Assembly: GCF_000960975.1 (NCBI RefSeq)
Contig: NZ_CP010803.1
Span: forward strand, 3,210,273-3,274,272
Length of the DNA: 64,000 bases
Direction of reading: 5' to 3'
Source: Martelella endophytica
GTDB lineage: Bacteria; Pseudomonadota; Alphaproteobacteria; Rhizobiales; Rhizobiaceae
The notes under the pieces are model-generated. The model was not told the origin of the DNA. It was given only the letters and a program-made list of their open reading frames with translations, and ran no database searches. Below are positions 49,138 through 58,697 of this stretch, in pieces. The translations under genes and the position numbers were made by a program. The stretch's first letter is position 1. Each line of letters opens with the position of its first letter.

Positions 49138-49653
49138 TTAGTTCGGCGTGTCTTCGTCTTCCTGCTTGCCGGTATGCATGCGCCGGCTGCGATGCTCGAC
49201 CTTATGCAGCAGGAAGAGCACGACGAGGCCGAGGATCGAGGCGAAGATGCCGAGGCTCCAGAGCCCGAGACCGATCGTCAGGCCGATGGCGCCGGAAAGC
49301 CAGAGCCCGGCGCCCGTCGTCAGGCCCTTCACGGTACCCTTCTGAAAGAACACGATGCCGGCCGCCAGGAACGCCACACCCTCCGTGATCGACTGGATGA
49401 CGCGTGTCGGGTCGATCCTGAGGACGTCGGAGTGACCGGACAGCAGGTCCGGCACCTGCGTCGATACGATGACGAAGAGGGCAGCGGAGAGACTGACGAG
49501 GATATGGGTCCTGAGGCCTGCCGAATGATGCTGCAACTCGCGCTCGAGCCCGATCAGCCCGCCGAACACAGACGCACCGATCAGTCTCACGAACATCGTC
49601 AGATGGTCATGGGAGAACGCGGTTGCGAATGGCTCGGACAGACCGTCCATCAT
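49138..49653 (-). CDS. MgtC/SapB-family membrane protein
   Basis: A 171 aa protein with four to five membrane helices. It has the N-terminal RLIGASVFGGLIGLERE motif and the SITEGVAFLAAGIVFF segment of the MgtC N-domain. It lacks the C-terminal ACT-like domain of Salmonella MgtC. Family members modulate ATP synthase or help survival at low magnesium; the role here is unknown. It is last in the RidA-to-MgtC run, 8 bp after the HIT gene. Confidence 0.85.
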   Translation of the reverse strand: MMDGLSEPFATAFSHDHLTMFVRLIGASVFGGLIGLERELQHHSAGLRTHILVSLSAALFVIVSTQVPDLLSGHSDVLRIDPTRVIQSITEGVAFLAAGIVFFQKGTVKGLTTGAGLWLSGAIGLTIGLGLWSLGIFASILGLVVLFLLHKVEHRSRRMHTGKQEDEDTPN

Positions 49654-49661
49654 TCGGGGCC

Positions 49662-50087
49662 TCAGCTTTTGAGGGCGGCCAGGATCTTCTCGGCATTGGC
49701 CTTCAGCACATCCATGTCTTCCATCTGGCCGCTGTGACGCTTCAGCTCGACGCCCTCGTGGCGCGGCACGACGTGGAAATGCAGGTGGAATACGGTCTGC
49801 CCGGCCGCCGGTTCGTTGAACTGGGCAATGTAGACGCCATCGGCATCGAAGGCGGCTTTCACCGCGCGCGCCATCTTCTGCACGATCGGCAGGGCTTTCG
49901 ACAGCACCGCAGGATCGGCATCGAGGAGGTTGCGGGAGGGGGCGCGGGGGATGACCAGCACATGGCCGGGAGCCTGCGGCATGACATCCATCACGGCAAT
50001 CGCATCGTCATCCTCATAAAGGCGGATCGACGGGATTTCGCCGCGCAGGATCTTCGCGAAGATGTTGCTGTCGTCATAGTCTGCCAT
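49662..50087 (-). CDS. HIT-family hydrolase
   Basis: A 141 aa histidine-triad nucleotide hydrolase/transferase. The triad reads HLHFHVVP (His-phi-His-phi-His). It has FAKILRGEIPSIRLYEDD at the N-terminus and the PGHVLVIPRAP loop, typical of the Hint/HinT branch that cleaves nucleoside phosphoramidates or adenylates. It starts 3 bp after the upstream stop, so the two are translationally coupled. Confidence 0.94.
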   Translation of the reverse strand: MADYDDSNIFAKILRGEIPSIRLYEDDDAIAVMDVMPQAPGHVLVIPRAPSRNLLDADPAVLSKALPIVQKMARAVKAAFDADGVYIAQFNEPAAGQTVFHLHFHVVPRHEGVELKRHSGQMEDMDVLKANAEKILAALKS

Positions 50088-50090
50088 GGG

Positions 50091-51290
50091 TCATTCCTCC
50101 TCGGCGGGTTTGCCGCCGGACTTCTTGTAGGGGCCGTGATCGGTGAGAATATCATTGAAATGTGCGACGTCTTCGCGCTCGTGCTCCAGAAACTCCGCGA
50201 TCGCCTGCTTCAGACCCTCGTGTGCAATATAGTGCGCGGAATGGGTCGTGACAGGGAGATAGCCGCGGGCGAGCTTGTGCTCCCCTTGAGCGCCGGCCTC
50301 GACCCGTTTCAGATTATGGGCGATGGCATAGTCGATGGCCTGATGGTAGCAGACCTCGAAATGCAGGAAACGGTGATCCTCGATGCAGCCCCAGTGGCGG
50401 CCGTAAAGCGCGTCGGAACCGATGAAGTTGATGGCGCCGGCGATATAGCGACCTTCGCGCTTTGCCATCACCAGCAGGATGTCCTTCGCCATGCGTTCGC
50501 CGATCAGCGAGTAGAATTCCCGCGTCAGGTAGGGCCGGCCCCATTTGCGGCTGCCTGTATCCATGTAGAAGGTGAAGAACTGGTCCCAGATGTCTTCGGT
50601 GAGGTCATCACCGGTCAGCCAGTCGATCTCGATGCCGTTTTCAAGTGCCGTCCGACGCTCCTTCTTCAGGGCCTTGCGCTTGCGTGAGGCCAGCGTGTCG
50701 AGGAAGGCGTCGTAGCTGTCATAGACGGCGTTGAGGAAATGGAACTGCTGGTCGGTGCGGTGGAGATAACCGGCCGCCTCGAAGGTTTCGATCTCCCGCT
50801 CGGGCACGAAGGTCACGTGGGTGGACGAAACGCCGAGACGGTCGTTGACGGTCTGCAGTCCCTCGGCGAGCACCTTGGCGACCGTTTCGCGGTCATAGCC
50901 CTCGCGGACCAGAAGATGCGGCGCCGTTGCCGGAGTAAATGGCACCGATGCCTGGAGCTTCGGATAGTATCGTCCGCCAGCGCGCTCGAAAGCATCCGCC
51001 CAGCCGTGGTCGAAGACGTATTCGCCCTGGCTGTGGTTCTTCAGGTAGCAGGGGATGGCACCGATGAGGCGGCCCTCTTCGGTTTCCAGCAGCAGGTGGT
51101 GGCCGAGCCAGCCGGTATCCGCCGTCGCCGATCCCGATTCTTCCAGCGCCGAGAGGTAGGCATGCGACAGGAACGGGCTGTAGAAGCCGTCGCCCGAAAG
51201 CGACGGCATGGTTGCGGAGAGCTTGTCCCATTCTTCGCGTGTGATGTTCGCGAAGCTGTTTTCAATGCGGATTTGCAGGTTTTCGCTCAA
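50091..51290 (-). CDS. FemAB/GNAT-type acyltransferase-like protein (DUF482)
   Basis: A 399 aa member of the peptidogalycan-like/DUF482 family, related to FemAB and GNAT N-acyltransferases. Blocks include GDGFYSPFLSHAYLSALEES, LASRKRKALKKERRTALEN and the VEAGAQGEHKLARGY motif. No reaction is established. Start codon is TTG at 51288-51290 (no upstream ATG in frame nearby). It overlaps neither neighbour but lies 19 bp after the GDPD gene. Confidence 0.85.
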   Translation of the reverse strand: MSENLQIRIENSFANITREEWDKLSATMPSLSGDGFYSPFLSHAYLSALEESGSATADTGWLGHHLLLETEEGRLIGAIPCYLKNHSQGEYVFDHGWADAFERAGGRYYPKLQASVPFTPATAPHLLVREGYDRETVAKVLAEGLQTVNDRLGVSSTHVTFVPEREIETFEAAGYLHRTDQQFHFLNAVYDSYDAFLDTLASRKRKALKKERRTALENGIEIDWLTGDDLTEDIWDQFFTFYMDTGSRKWGRPYLTREFYSLIGERMAKDILLVMAKREGRYIAGAINFIGSDALYGRHWGCIEDHRFLHFEVCYHQAIDYAIAHNLKRVEAGAQGEHKLARGYLPVTTHSAHYIAHEGLKQAIAEFLEHEREDVAHFNDILTDHGPYKKSGGKPAEEE

Positions 51291-51309
51291 GAAAATCGTC
51301 CAGATCAGG

Positions 51310-52011
51310 CTATGCCGACCGCGGGTCGAACCCCTCGAACGTCATCTGGTCGCCATGCCGGTTTGAAATCTCCCGGGCCTCAGCGTCGCGTATGGTCCAG
51401 GTAATGACCGGAATGCCCTTGTCGCGCAGGCCGGTGGTGAAGTCGTTGGGCAGATGTTGGTAATAATAGGAGACAAAATCAAGCCCGAGCGCCATCGCGG
51501 CCTCGTGTTCATCGAAATTTTCCGCACCCTCTGCAGTCAGTCCGACCGGAACGGTGGCGCCGGCAGCCTTGAGTTCTGCCAGCAGGTCGGAATTGAAGCT
51601 CATCAGGGCGAGGGGGCCGTCATAGCCGGCAATGGCATCAAGCACGGCGGGTACGAAGCGCGGATCGGGTGCTGCACCACGCTTCAGTTCGACAACCAGC
51701 GGAACCTTGCCGTCGGTGGCGGCGAGCAGGGCAGAGAGACGCGGAATTTTCGCGTCCGCGCCGCCGATGGCGATCGCATCGGTCTCCGCCGCCGTCAGGG
51801 CCTCGATGGTATCGCCGCGACCGGCGAGGCGTTGAAGATCGTCGTCGTGGAAGATCACGGGAATGCCGTCACGTGTCAGCCGGACATCGCATTCGATGGC
51901 AAAACCGGCCGCAATCGCAGCCTCGAAGGCCGGCATGGTGTTTTCGAAGACGGCTTTCTTCGGGTCATGATAGCCGCGATGCGCAATCGGCGCAGAGGTG
52001 AGCCACATCAT
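51310..52011 (-). CDS. Glycerophosphodiester phosphodiesterase
   Basis: A 233 aa cytosolic-type GDPD, with no signal peptide, that releases glycerol 3-phosphate and an alcohol from glycerophosphodiesters. Catalytic parts are IAHRGYHDP (His11), ECDVRLTRDG with the Glu/Asp metal ligands, and IFHDDDLQR (His about 55). The start overlaps the RidA stop as ATGA, so translation is coupled. Confidence 0.92.
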   Translation of the reverse strand: MMWLTSAPIAHRGYHDPKKAVFENTMPAFEAAIAAGFAIECDVRLTRDGIPVIFHDDDLQRLAGRGDTIEALTAAETDAIAIGGADAKIPRLSALLAATDGKVPLVVELKRGAAPDPRFVPAVLDAIAGYDGPLALMSFNSDLLAELKAAGATVPVGLTAEGAENFDEHEAAMALGLDFVSYYYQHLPNDFTTGLRDKGIPVITWTIRDAEAREISNRHGDQMTFEGFDPRSA

Positions 52012-52475
52012 GCGATCTCCAGCACGGCATCGATTTCGACCGCGGCGTTCAGCGGCAAGGATGCCATGCCGACGGCGGCGCGTGCATGGCGGCCGGCCTC
52101 GCCGAAGACCTCGGCGAAGAGATCCGAGGCGCCGTTGATGACAAGGTGCTGGCTGGTGAAATCCGGCGTGGATGCGACGAAGCCGTTGATCTTGATGATG
52201 CGGCGCACGCGGCCGAGATCGCCGCCAAGCGCCGCATTGGCCTGGGCAATGATATTGACCGCGCAGGCACGCGCCGCCCGTACGCCATCTTCGAGCGAAA
52301 CCGTGTCGCCGAGCCGTCCCTCGGCAATGAGCTTGCCGCTCTCGGTCGGCAACTGGCCGGAGACATGGAGCATGTTACCGGAAATGACGTAGGGCAGGTA
52401 ATTCGCGGCAGGCGCGGCGGCTTCCGGCAGGGTGATGCCAAGCGACTGTAGCTTTTGGGTGATAGTGGCCGACAT
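52008..52475 (-). CDS. RidA-family protein
   Basis: A 155 aa YjgF/YER057c/UK114 protein. It contains NYLPYVISGNMLHVSGQLP and ends with NAAVEIDAVLEIA. Archetypal RidA hydrolyses enamine/imine intermediates, but many longer paralogues like this lack that activity. Start ATG at 52473-52475 follows GGAG. It is the first gene of a minus-strand run with GDPD, the acyltransferase-like gene, HIT and MgtC. Confidence 0.88.
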   Translation of the reverse strand: MSATITQKLQSLGITLPEAAAPAANYLPYVISGNMLHVSGQLPTESGKLIAEGRLGDTVSLEDGVRAARACAVNIIAQANAALGGDLGRVRRIIKINGFVASTPDFTSQHLVINGASDLFAEVFGEAGRHARAAVGMASLPLNAAVEIDAVLEIA

Positions 52476-52564
52476 GAAAAACTCCGGCAGATGAAATAAC
52501 ATCGTGAAACAATTGGCAGTGCCGAGCCTTTTCTATACCATCGTCTCTCAAAACCAAGGGGAAT

Positions 52565-53389
52565 ATGGCGATGCGGACAATTGCTGCGACAGGTATATGT
52601 GTTGTGTTGATGGCGGGGAGTGCTGCGGCGGCGGGCGTATCGCTCGCACCGCACCAGGCGATCTACGATCTGTCCCTCGGCTGGGCGTCCGGCAATTCGG
52701 GGATCGAGGCGCTGGACGGTCGTTTCGTCTATTCCTTCACCGGTGGCGACTGTTCCGGATACAGCACGGACATGCGAATGGTGACCGACATCACGCGCGA
52801 GGATGGCTCGCTGATGACCGATCAGTCCTCGTCGAGCTACGAGGACCTTGCCGAAGGCTCCTTCGCCTTCTCCAATACGCTCTATTCCGATTTCGCCCTG
52901 CAATCCCAGACCAATGGCGAGGCGCTGCGGAAGGCCTCTGATGTCATCGACGTGACGCTTGGCGGCGATCAGCCGACATCGGTCGAGCTCAAGAAGGCCG
53001 AGTTCCCGACGGAGTATCTTGCCCATGTCATTCGCGCGGCCGACCACGGCAAGCGCGTCTATGCCTCGATCTCCTTCGATGGCTCGGGCGAAAAGGCGAT
53101 GCGGGCGGTGACGCTGATCGGGGATGCGGGTGTCATCAGAAACCCTGCCGAAGGCGAGAAGGCCGCACGCAACTGGCCGATCACCACGGCCTATTACGAT
53201 CTCGATGCAGGCGCCGGCGACCAGACGCCATCCTATACCGTTTCCATGGTGCTGAGCGAGGATGGCGTGAGCCGCGATCTGATGATGGATTTCGGGGACT
53301 TCAAGATTGCCGGCACGCTGACCAGTCTGAAGATGCTCAAGGCCGCGCCGTGTGGCGACCGCGCTTCGACTGCATCGTCGGCGCCCTAA
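52565..53389 (+). CDS. eipB: EipB-like periplasmic protein (DUF1849)
   Basis: A 274 aa protein with a signal peptide (cleavage near AAA-AG, residue 23) and the DUF1849 beta-spiral domain. Its two cysteines, Cys63 in GGDCSGY and Cys263 in AAPCGD, match the conserved pair that forms the disulfide in Brucella EipB, an envelope-integrity factor important for virulence. Start ATG 52565 is near GGGG; the ATG six bases later is an alternative. It is divergent from RidA. Confidence 0.88.
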   Translation: MAMRTIAATGICVVLMAGSAAAAGVSLAPHQAIYDLSLGWASGNSGIEALDGRFVYSFTGGDCSGYSTDMRMVTDITREDGSLMTDQSSSSYEDLAEGSFAFSNTLYSDFALQSQTNGEALRKASDVIDVTLGGDQPTSVELKKAEFPTEYLAHVIRAADHGKRVYASISFDGSGEKAMRAVTLIGDAGVIRNPAEGEKAARNWPITTAYYDLDAGAGDQTPSYTVSMVLSEDGVSRDLMMDFGDFKIAGTLTSLKMLKAAPCGDRASTASSAP

Positions 53390-53573
53390 GTCTCAAAACG
53401 CCACAATTCGCCGGCGCCTCTTGCAATTCGCGCTGAAACAGGCTATCGCGCCGGCATTCCACACGCAGGTCATGGGGCGTTCCGGGAGAAATCCGGGCCG
53501 TTCCGCCGGTGTCAGGCGATTGTTCGTCTGGTCTCAGGCCTGCGGAGGTTCAACCGGAAAAGGAAGAAAAAGC

Positions 53574-54383
53574 ATGGCACTGCCAGACTTTACCATGCGC
53601 CAGCTGCTTGAAGCAGGCGTACATTTTGGTCACCAGACCCACCGCTGGAACCCGAAGATGAAGCCTTACATCTTCGGCGACCGCAACAACATCCACATCA
53701 TCGACCTCGCCCAGACGGTACCGATGCTGTCGCGTGCCCTTCAGGTCGTTTCCGACACCGTGGCCCGCAACGGCCGCGTGCTGATGGTCGGCACCAAGCG
53801 TCAGGCCTCCGAGATCGTAGCCGAATCGGCACAGCGCTCGGCGCAGTACTACGTCAACTCGCGTTGGCTCGGCGGTATGCTCACCAACTGGCGCACGATC
53901 TCGAACTCGATCCAGCGCCTGCGCAAGCTCGACGAGATCCTCGCCAACGAAGCTCAGGGTTTCACCAAGAAGGAACGCCTGAACCTCGACCGTGAGCGCG
54001 AAAAGCTCGACCGTGCGCTGGGCGGTATCCGCGACATGGGCGGCGTTCCGGACCTGATCTTCATCATCGACACCAACAAGGAAAAGATTGCCATCGAAGA
54101 GGCCAAGCGCCTTGGCATTCCGGTTGTCGCTGTCGTTGACTCGAACTGCGATCCGGATGAAGTCGATTACCCGATCCCCGGCAATGACGACGCTTCGCGC
54201 GCCATCTCGCTTTACTGCGACCTGATCTCGCGCGCCGCCATCGACGGCATTGCACGCCAGCAGGGCGCTGCCGGCATCGACCTCGGCGCCGTTGACGCGC
54301 CGGTCGAAACGGCCCTCGAAGAGGAAGCCCCGGCTGAGGAAGCTGCTGCTGAGGGAACCTCCTCGGAAGAAGCCTCCAAGTAA
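53574..54383 (+). CDS. rpsB: 30S ribosomal protein S2
   Basis: Ribosomal protein of the small subunit. The 269 aa product opens [20 protein letters not shown] and has [12 protein letters not shown] and the [18 protein letters not shown] segment. A 30-residue acidic Glu/Ala tail follows, an extension seen in alphaproteobacteria. I start at the ATG after AAAAGGAAG. The 184 bp leader upstream has GC-rich hairpins that could hold autoregulation. Confidence 0.96.
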   Translation: MALPDFTMRQLLEAGVHFGHQTHRWNPKMKPYIFGDRNNIHIIDLAQTVPMLSRALQVVSDTVARNGRVLMVGTKRQASEIVAESAQRSAQYYVNSRWLGGMLTNWRTISNSIQRLRKLDEILANEAQGFTKKERLNLDREREKLDRALGGIRDMGGVPDLIFIIDTNKEKIAIEEAKRLGIPVVAVVDSNCDPDEVDYPIPGNDDASRAISLYCDLISRAAIDGIARQQGAAGIDLGAVDAPVETALEEEAPAEEAAAEGTSSEEASK

Positions 54384-54683
54384 GAGATGCGCCGTGGTTT
54401 GAACCGCGGCGTCATCATCCCTATCTCTGCACGAATGGCGCGGCGCTTTTTTGAGGCGCCGCGTGGACTATGAAGACCTCTTGTCGGTCTCGCGCCTGCT
54501 AGTGCGTTTGATGCGTTCCGGTTCTGCCGGAGGCGCAGTCGACCAACAGCAAGGCGCGACAGGCGAGGGGAGGCCGCCCGACGGGTGGCCGCGGGGTTCA
54601 TACCCCTGTTATGTTACGGGTACAATGCGTTGCCCAAATCAGGCGCCGACAAGCGCTGCCAGCGAATGGACGAGAGGCAAGTT
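54384..54683 (+). other. rpsB-tsf spacer with hairpins and candidate tsf promoter
   Basis: 300 bp without a gene. A first imperfect hairpin (CGCCG-T-GGTT with AACC-G-CGGCG, about 54388-54412) follows rpsB. A second, CGCGGCGC (54439-54446) with GCGCCGCG (54456-54463), has TTTTTTGAG as its loop. Near the right end TACAAT (54621-54626) with TTCATA (54597-54602) is a possible promoter, giving tsf transcription independent of rpsB. Confidence 0.5.
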
Positions 54684-55610
54684 ATGAGCACGATTACGGC
54701 TGCAATGGTGAAGGAACTGCGCGAGAAGAGCGGCGCAGGCATGATGGACTGCAAGAAGGCGCTGGCCGAAACCGACGGCGACATGGAAGCTGCCATCGAC
54801 TGGCTGCGCGCCAAGGGCATCTCCAAGGCTGACAAGAAGTCCGGCCGCACGGCTGCCGAAGGTCTCATCGGCATCGCCGAAGCCGGCACGGAAGCCGTCG
54901 TCATCGAAGTCAACTCCGAAACCGATTTCGTTGCCCGCAACGAAGCCTTCCAGGAAATGGTTTCGGGTGTCGCCAGTGTTGCGCTTTCCACCGACGGTTC
55001 GGTCGAGGCTATTTCGGCAGCGACCTACCCGAAGACCGGCAAATCGGTCGAGGACAGCATCAAGGACGCGATCGGCACGATCGGCGAAAACATGACGCTG
55101 CGCCGCGCCGCCAAGCTTTCGGTCGGTTCGGGCGTTGTCGCGACCTACGTCCACAACGCGGTTGCCGACGGTCTTGGCAAGCTCGGCGTGCTGGTCGCAC
55201 TGGAATCGGACGGTGACAAGGAAGCCCTGAACGCCATCGGTCGTCAGGTCGCCATGCACGTTGCCGCGACCAACCCGCTTGCCGTTCGCGCCGACGAAGT
55301 CGACAAGGACATCGCAGACCGCGAGCGTCACGTCTTCCTCGAGCAGGCGAAGGAATCCGGCAAGCCGGCCGAGATCGCCGAGAAGATGGTCGAAGGCCGC
55401 ATGCGCAAGTTCTTCCAGGAAGTCGCGCTGCTGTCGCAGGCTTTCGTCATCAACCCCGACCTGACTGTCGAACAGGCCGTCAAGGAAGCCGAAAAGGCTG
55501 CCGGCGCGCCGATCAAGGTCGTCGCCATCGCCCGTCTCGCCCTTGGTGAAGGCGTCGAGAAGGAAGAAAGCGACTTTGCCGCTGAAGTTGCCGCCACGGC
55601 ACGCGGCTGA
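54684..55610 (+). CDS. tsf: Elongation factor Ts
   Basis: Nucleotide-exchange factor for EF-Tu. The 308 aa product starts [20 protein letters not shown] with the TS-N/UBA-like domain and has [22 protein letters not shown] and the [11 protein letters not shown] motif. The open frame extends 33 codons upstream without similarity. A terminator hairpin follows. Confidence 0.96.
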   Translation: MSTITAAMVKELREKSGAGMMDCKKALAETDGDMEAAIDWLRAKGISKADKKSGRTAAEGLIGIAEAGTEAVVIEVNSETDFVARNEAFQEMVSGVASVALSTDGSVEAISAATYPKTGKSVEDSIKDAIGTIGENMTLRRAAKLSVGSGVVATYVHNAVADGLGKLGVLVALESDGDKEALNAIGRQVAMHVAATNPLAVRADEVDKDIADRERHVFLEQAKESGKPAEIAEKMVEGRMRKFFQEVALLSQAFVINPDLTVEQAVKEAEKAAGAPIKVVAIARLALGEGVEKEESDFAAEVAATARG

Positions 55611-55633
55611 TCGGCCGAGCCTGTTAAAAACGA

Positions 55634-55661
55634 GGGCGCCGCGTGACAACGCGGCGCCCTT
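55634..55661 (+). terminator. Terminator hairpin after tsf
   Basis: GGGCGCCGCGT (55634-55644) and ACGCGGCGCCC (55649-55659) form a perfect 11-bp stem with loop GACA, followed by TTCGTG. It lies 24 bp after the stop and separates tsf from pyrH. Confidence 0.75.
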
Positions 55662-55700
55662 CGTGTATCCGGACTTCATTGCTTTCAGGAGTTTACGGCT

Positions 55701-56420
55701 TTGACGAATCCGATTTTCAAACGTGTATTGCTAAAGGTTTCCGGCGAAGCGCTGATGGGCAATCAGGGCTTCGGCATTGACGTGGCGGTGGCAGACCGCA
55801 TCGCGTCCGATATCGCCGATGTGCGCGCCATGGGTGTGGAGATCGGCATTGTCGTCGGCGGCGGCAATATCTTTCGTGGTGTCGCCGTGGCGTCCAAGGG
55901 CGGCGAGCGGGTGACGGGCGACCATATGGGCATGCTCGGAACGGTGATCAACGCACTGGCGCTTGCGACCTCGTTGCGCAAGCTGAATGTCGATACCGTC
56001 GTGCTTTCGGCGATCGCCATGCCCGAGATCTGCGAGAGCTTTTCCCAGCGCGCGACGCGCGCCCATCTTGATGCCGGCCGTGTGGTGATCTTTGCCGGGG
56101 GCACCGGCAACCCGTTCTTCACCACCGATTCCGCCGCCGCCCTGCGCGCTGCCGAAATCGGCGCGGAAGCGATCTTCAAGGGCACCCAGGTCGACGGCAT
56201 CTATTCCGCCGACCCCAAGAAGGTGCCGGATGCGACGCGTTTCGACAGCCTGACCCATCACGAGGTGCTGCAGCGTGGCCTGCAGGTCATGGATGTCGCG
56301 GCTGTTGCTGTCGCCCGCGAGAACAACATTCCGATCATCGTGTTTTCCATTCACGAGCGTGCCGGGTTCGGCCAGATCATGGCCGGCGCCGGTCGCCGGA
56401 CGATTGTAACCGAAAGCTAG
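55701..56420 (+). CDS. pyrH: UMP kinase
   Basis: Phosphorylates UMP to UDP for pyrimidine nucleotide supply. The 239 aa product has the amino-acid-kinase fold: [14 protein letters not shown], the glycine-rich [10 protein letters not shown] loop, and [21 protein letters not shown] [16 protein letters not shown]. The start is TTG at 55701 with AGGAG nine bases upstream; the next ATG is 18 codons in and would remove conserved residues. Confidence 0.95.
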   Translation: MTNPIFKRVLLKVSGEALMGNQGFGIDVAVADRIASDIADVRAMGVEIGIVVGGGNIFRGVAVASKGGERVTGDHMGMLGTVINALALATSLRKLNVDTVVLSAIAMPEICESFSQRATRAHLDAGRVVIFAGGTGNPFFTTDSAAALRAAEIGAEAIFKGTQVDGIYSADPKKVPDATRFDSLTHHEVLQRGLQVMDVAAVAVARENNIPIIVFSIHERAGFGQIMAGAGRRTIVTES

Positions 56421-56472
56421 AAAGTGGCGGGCCGCCTTTGACGGCAGGTCCGCGAAGTGGGAGAATGAAGAA

Positions 56473-57033
56473 ATGAGCGATCCGACCGATTTGAACGATC
56501 TGAAACGCCGTATGGAAGGTGCCGTCAACGCATTCGTCGGGGACATTACCTCGCTGCGCACCGGTCGCGCTTCCGCCAACATTCTCGACCCTGTCACGGT
56601 CGAGGCCTATGGTTCGCGCGTACCGCTCAACCAAGTTTCCAACATCACCGTGCCAGAATCGCGCATGCTTTCCGTGAACGTCTGGGACAAGCAGATGGTC
56701 AATGCGGTCGACCGCGCCATCCGCGAATCGCATCTTGGCCTCAATCCGATCATGGACGGTCAGAACCTGCGCATTCCACTGCCGGAGCTGAACGAAGAGC
56801 GTCGCCGATCGCTCGTCAAGGTTGCCCATGAGTATGCCGAAAAGGCGCGTGTGGCGATCCGCCATGTTCGTCGCGACGGCATGGAAGGCCTCAAGAAGGC
56901 CGAAAAGGATGGCGATATTTCCCAGGACGACAGCCGTTCGCTCTCCGATGATGTGCAGAAGCTGACGGACACCTCGATTTCGCGTATTGATGACTTGCTT
57001 GCGGAGAAAGAAAAAGAAATCATGCAGGTCTAA
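56473..57033 (+). CDS. frr: Ribosome recycling factor
   Basis: Splits post-termination ribosomes together with EF-G. The 186 aa product is standard length and has [20 protein letters not shown] and the C-terminal [20 protein letters not shown] helix. The SD is GGGAGAATGAAGAA before the ATG. It lies 52 bp after pyrH, presumably the same transcript. Confidence 0.96.
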   Translation: MSDPTDLNDLKRRMEGAVNAFVGDITSLRTGRASANILDPVTVEAYGSRVPLNQVSNITVPESRMLSVNVWDKQMVNAVDRAIRESHLGLNPIMDGQNLRIPLPELNEERRRSLVKVAHEYAEKARVAIRHVRRDGMEGLKKAEKDGDISQDDSRSLSDDVQKLTDTSISRIDDLLAEKEKEIMQV

Positions 57034-57067
57034 TTTTAGCACCTACTGATTTATTCCGAGAGACCAT

Positions 57068-57814
57068 ATGACCAGATTTCCCGATTCTGCCAGGCCGGAA
57101 CATGTTGCCATCATCATGGATGGCAACGGCCGATGGGCGAAGGGGCGCGGGCTGCGTCGGATTCTGGGCCATCGCAAGGGCGTGGAAGCGGTGCGGCGCA
57201 CCGTGGATGCCGCCGCTGAATCCGGTATCGGCTACCTGACGATGTTTGCGTTCTCCTCCGAGAACTGGAAGCGTCCGGAAGACGAAGTCAACGATATCAT
57301 GGACATGATCGCGCTGTTCATTCAGCGTGAACTCGAGAACTACCACCGCAAGAACATGCGGTTCCGCATGATCGGCGAGCGTTCGGGCCTTGGTCCCAAG
57401 GTCCTGAACGCGCTCGAAAGCGCCGAGGTGCGCACGCGCGACAATACCGGCCTTACTGTCATCGTCGCCGTCAACTACGGAGCGCGCGCGGAAATTGCGC
57501 GGGCAGCGGCGGCATTGGCCCGCGATGCGGCCGCCGGTCTGATCGCGCCGGATGAGATCGACGAGGCGATGCTGTCGGGTCGGCTCGACACGGCCGGCAT
57601 CCCCGATCCCGATCTGATCATCCGCACCAGCGGTGAACAGCGGCTGTCGAACTTCCTGATGTGGCAGGGGGCCTATTCGGAACTGGTCTTCCTTCCTTGC
57701 CTCTGGCCCGACTTTTCCCGCGACATCTTCTTCGAAGCGCTCGACGAATATGCGCGGCGCAGCCGCCGCTTTGGCGGGCTCCTGGAAGAACCGTCGGTTC
57801 TGACGGGGTCGTAA
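57068..57814 (+). CDS. uppS: Undecaprenyl pyrophosphate synthase
   Basis: Makes the C55 lipid carrier for peptidoglycan and O-antigen. The 248 aa product has the catalytic IIMDGNGRWAKGRG loop, LTMFAFSSENWKRP and the RTSGEQRLSNFLMWQ motif of cis-prenyltransferases. The TAA stop overlaps the cdsA ATG by one base. Confidence 0.96.
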   Translation: MTRFPDSARPEHVAIIMDGNGRWAKGRGLRRILGHRKGVEAVRRTVDAAAESGIGYLTMFAFSSENWKRPEDEVNDIMDMIALFIQRELENYHRKNMRFRMIGERSGLGPKVLNALESAEVRTRDNTGLTVIVAVNYGARAEIARAAAALARDAAAGLIAPDEIDEAMLSGRLDTAGIPDPDLIIRTSGEQRLSNFLMWQGAYSELVFLPCLWPDFSRDIFFEALDEYARRSRRFGGLLEEPSVLTGS

Positions 57815-58692
57815 TGTCGCGTGAATTGAGGCTGCGCATCGTCTCGGGACTGATTCTCGCCATCGTCGTATTGGCGGCAACCTGGGCGGGCGGGCTCGTC
57901 TTCGCGCTGTTGTCGATCCTCATTGGGCTGCTGGTCTTCCATGAATGGACGGCGATGGGACGTTCGCATCCGACGGTGGGTGCGGACACGCGCCTGACTT
58001 TCCTGACGGCAGCGGGCTGGATCCTGCTTGTGGTCATAGCTGCACTTGTGGCCGCAAAGCTGTTTCTGCCGGCGCTCGCTATCTGCATCCTGGCGCTTCT
58101 GGTTGCGTTTGTCGGCTTGAGACAGCCTGCCATTCGGTGGATCGCCGGCGGCGTCTTCTATGCCGGTGCTTCGATGGTTTCGCTTGCCGCCATCAGGGGC
58201 GGGGCGGAAGGTGGTCTCTATGCCATGCTGTTTGTCTTCGCCCTGGTGTGGGCAACGGACATCATGGCCTATTTCACCGGGCGTGCCATTGGCGGCCCCA
58301 AGCTGGCCCCCTCGATTTCCCCGGGCAAGACATGGTCGGGCGCCATTGGCGGCGCCATATTCGGCGTGCTTGCCGCAATCGGCGTTGTGTTTGGCTTCGG
58401 TGGTGTGCCGAACGTCGCCTTCGCATTGCTGGCGCTCCTGCTTTCCGCCGTCAGCCAAATGGGGGATCTGTTCGAATCGGCGCTCAAACGGCGTTCGGGC
58501 GTCAAGGATTCCAGTCATCTCATTCCCGGACATGGCGGTGTGATGGACCGCGTTGACGGCCTCGTTGCCGCCGCTTTCCTGCTGTTTGTCGTCGTAGCCG
58601 TTGCCGGACTTGCCGATGGCGGCCATAATTCGGAGGTGGGCGACACACTTCGCGCCTGGAGCGGCATTTTTTCCGCTGTCGACGGAGACTGA
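57814..58692 (+). CDS. cdsA: Phosphatidate cytidylyltransferase
   Basis: Forms CDP-diacylglycerol, the precursor of all phospholipids. The 292 aa product has about eight membrane helices and the C-terminal CDP-alcohol signature SQMGDLFESALKRRSGVKDS, then PGHGGVMDRVDGL. The start shares a base with the uppS stop, so the genes are coupled. Confidence 0.95.
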   Translation: MSRELRLRIVSGLILAIVVLAATWAGGLVFALLSILIGLLVFHEWTAMGRSHPTVGADTRLTFLTAAGWILLVVIAALVAAKLFLPALAICILALLVAFVGLRQPAIRWIAGGVFYAGASMVSLAAIRGGAEGGLYAMLFVFALVWATDIMAYFTGRAIGGPKLAPSISPGKTWSGAIGGAIFGVLAAIGVVFGFGGVPNVAFALLALLLSAVSQMGDLFESALKRRSGVKDSSHLIPGHGGVMDRVDGLVAAAFLLFVVVAVAGLADGGHNSEVGDTLRAWSGIFSAVDGD

Positions 58693-58697
58693 CAAGT

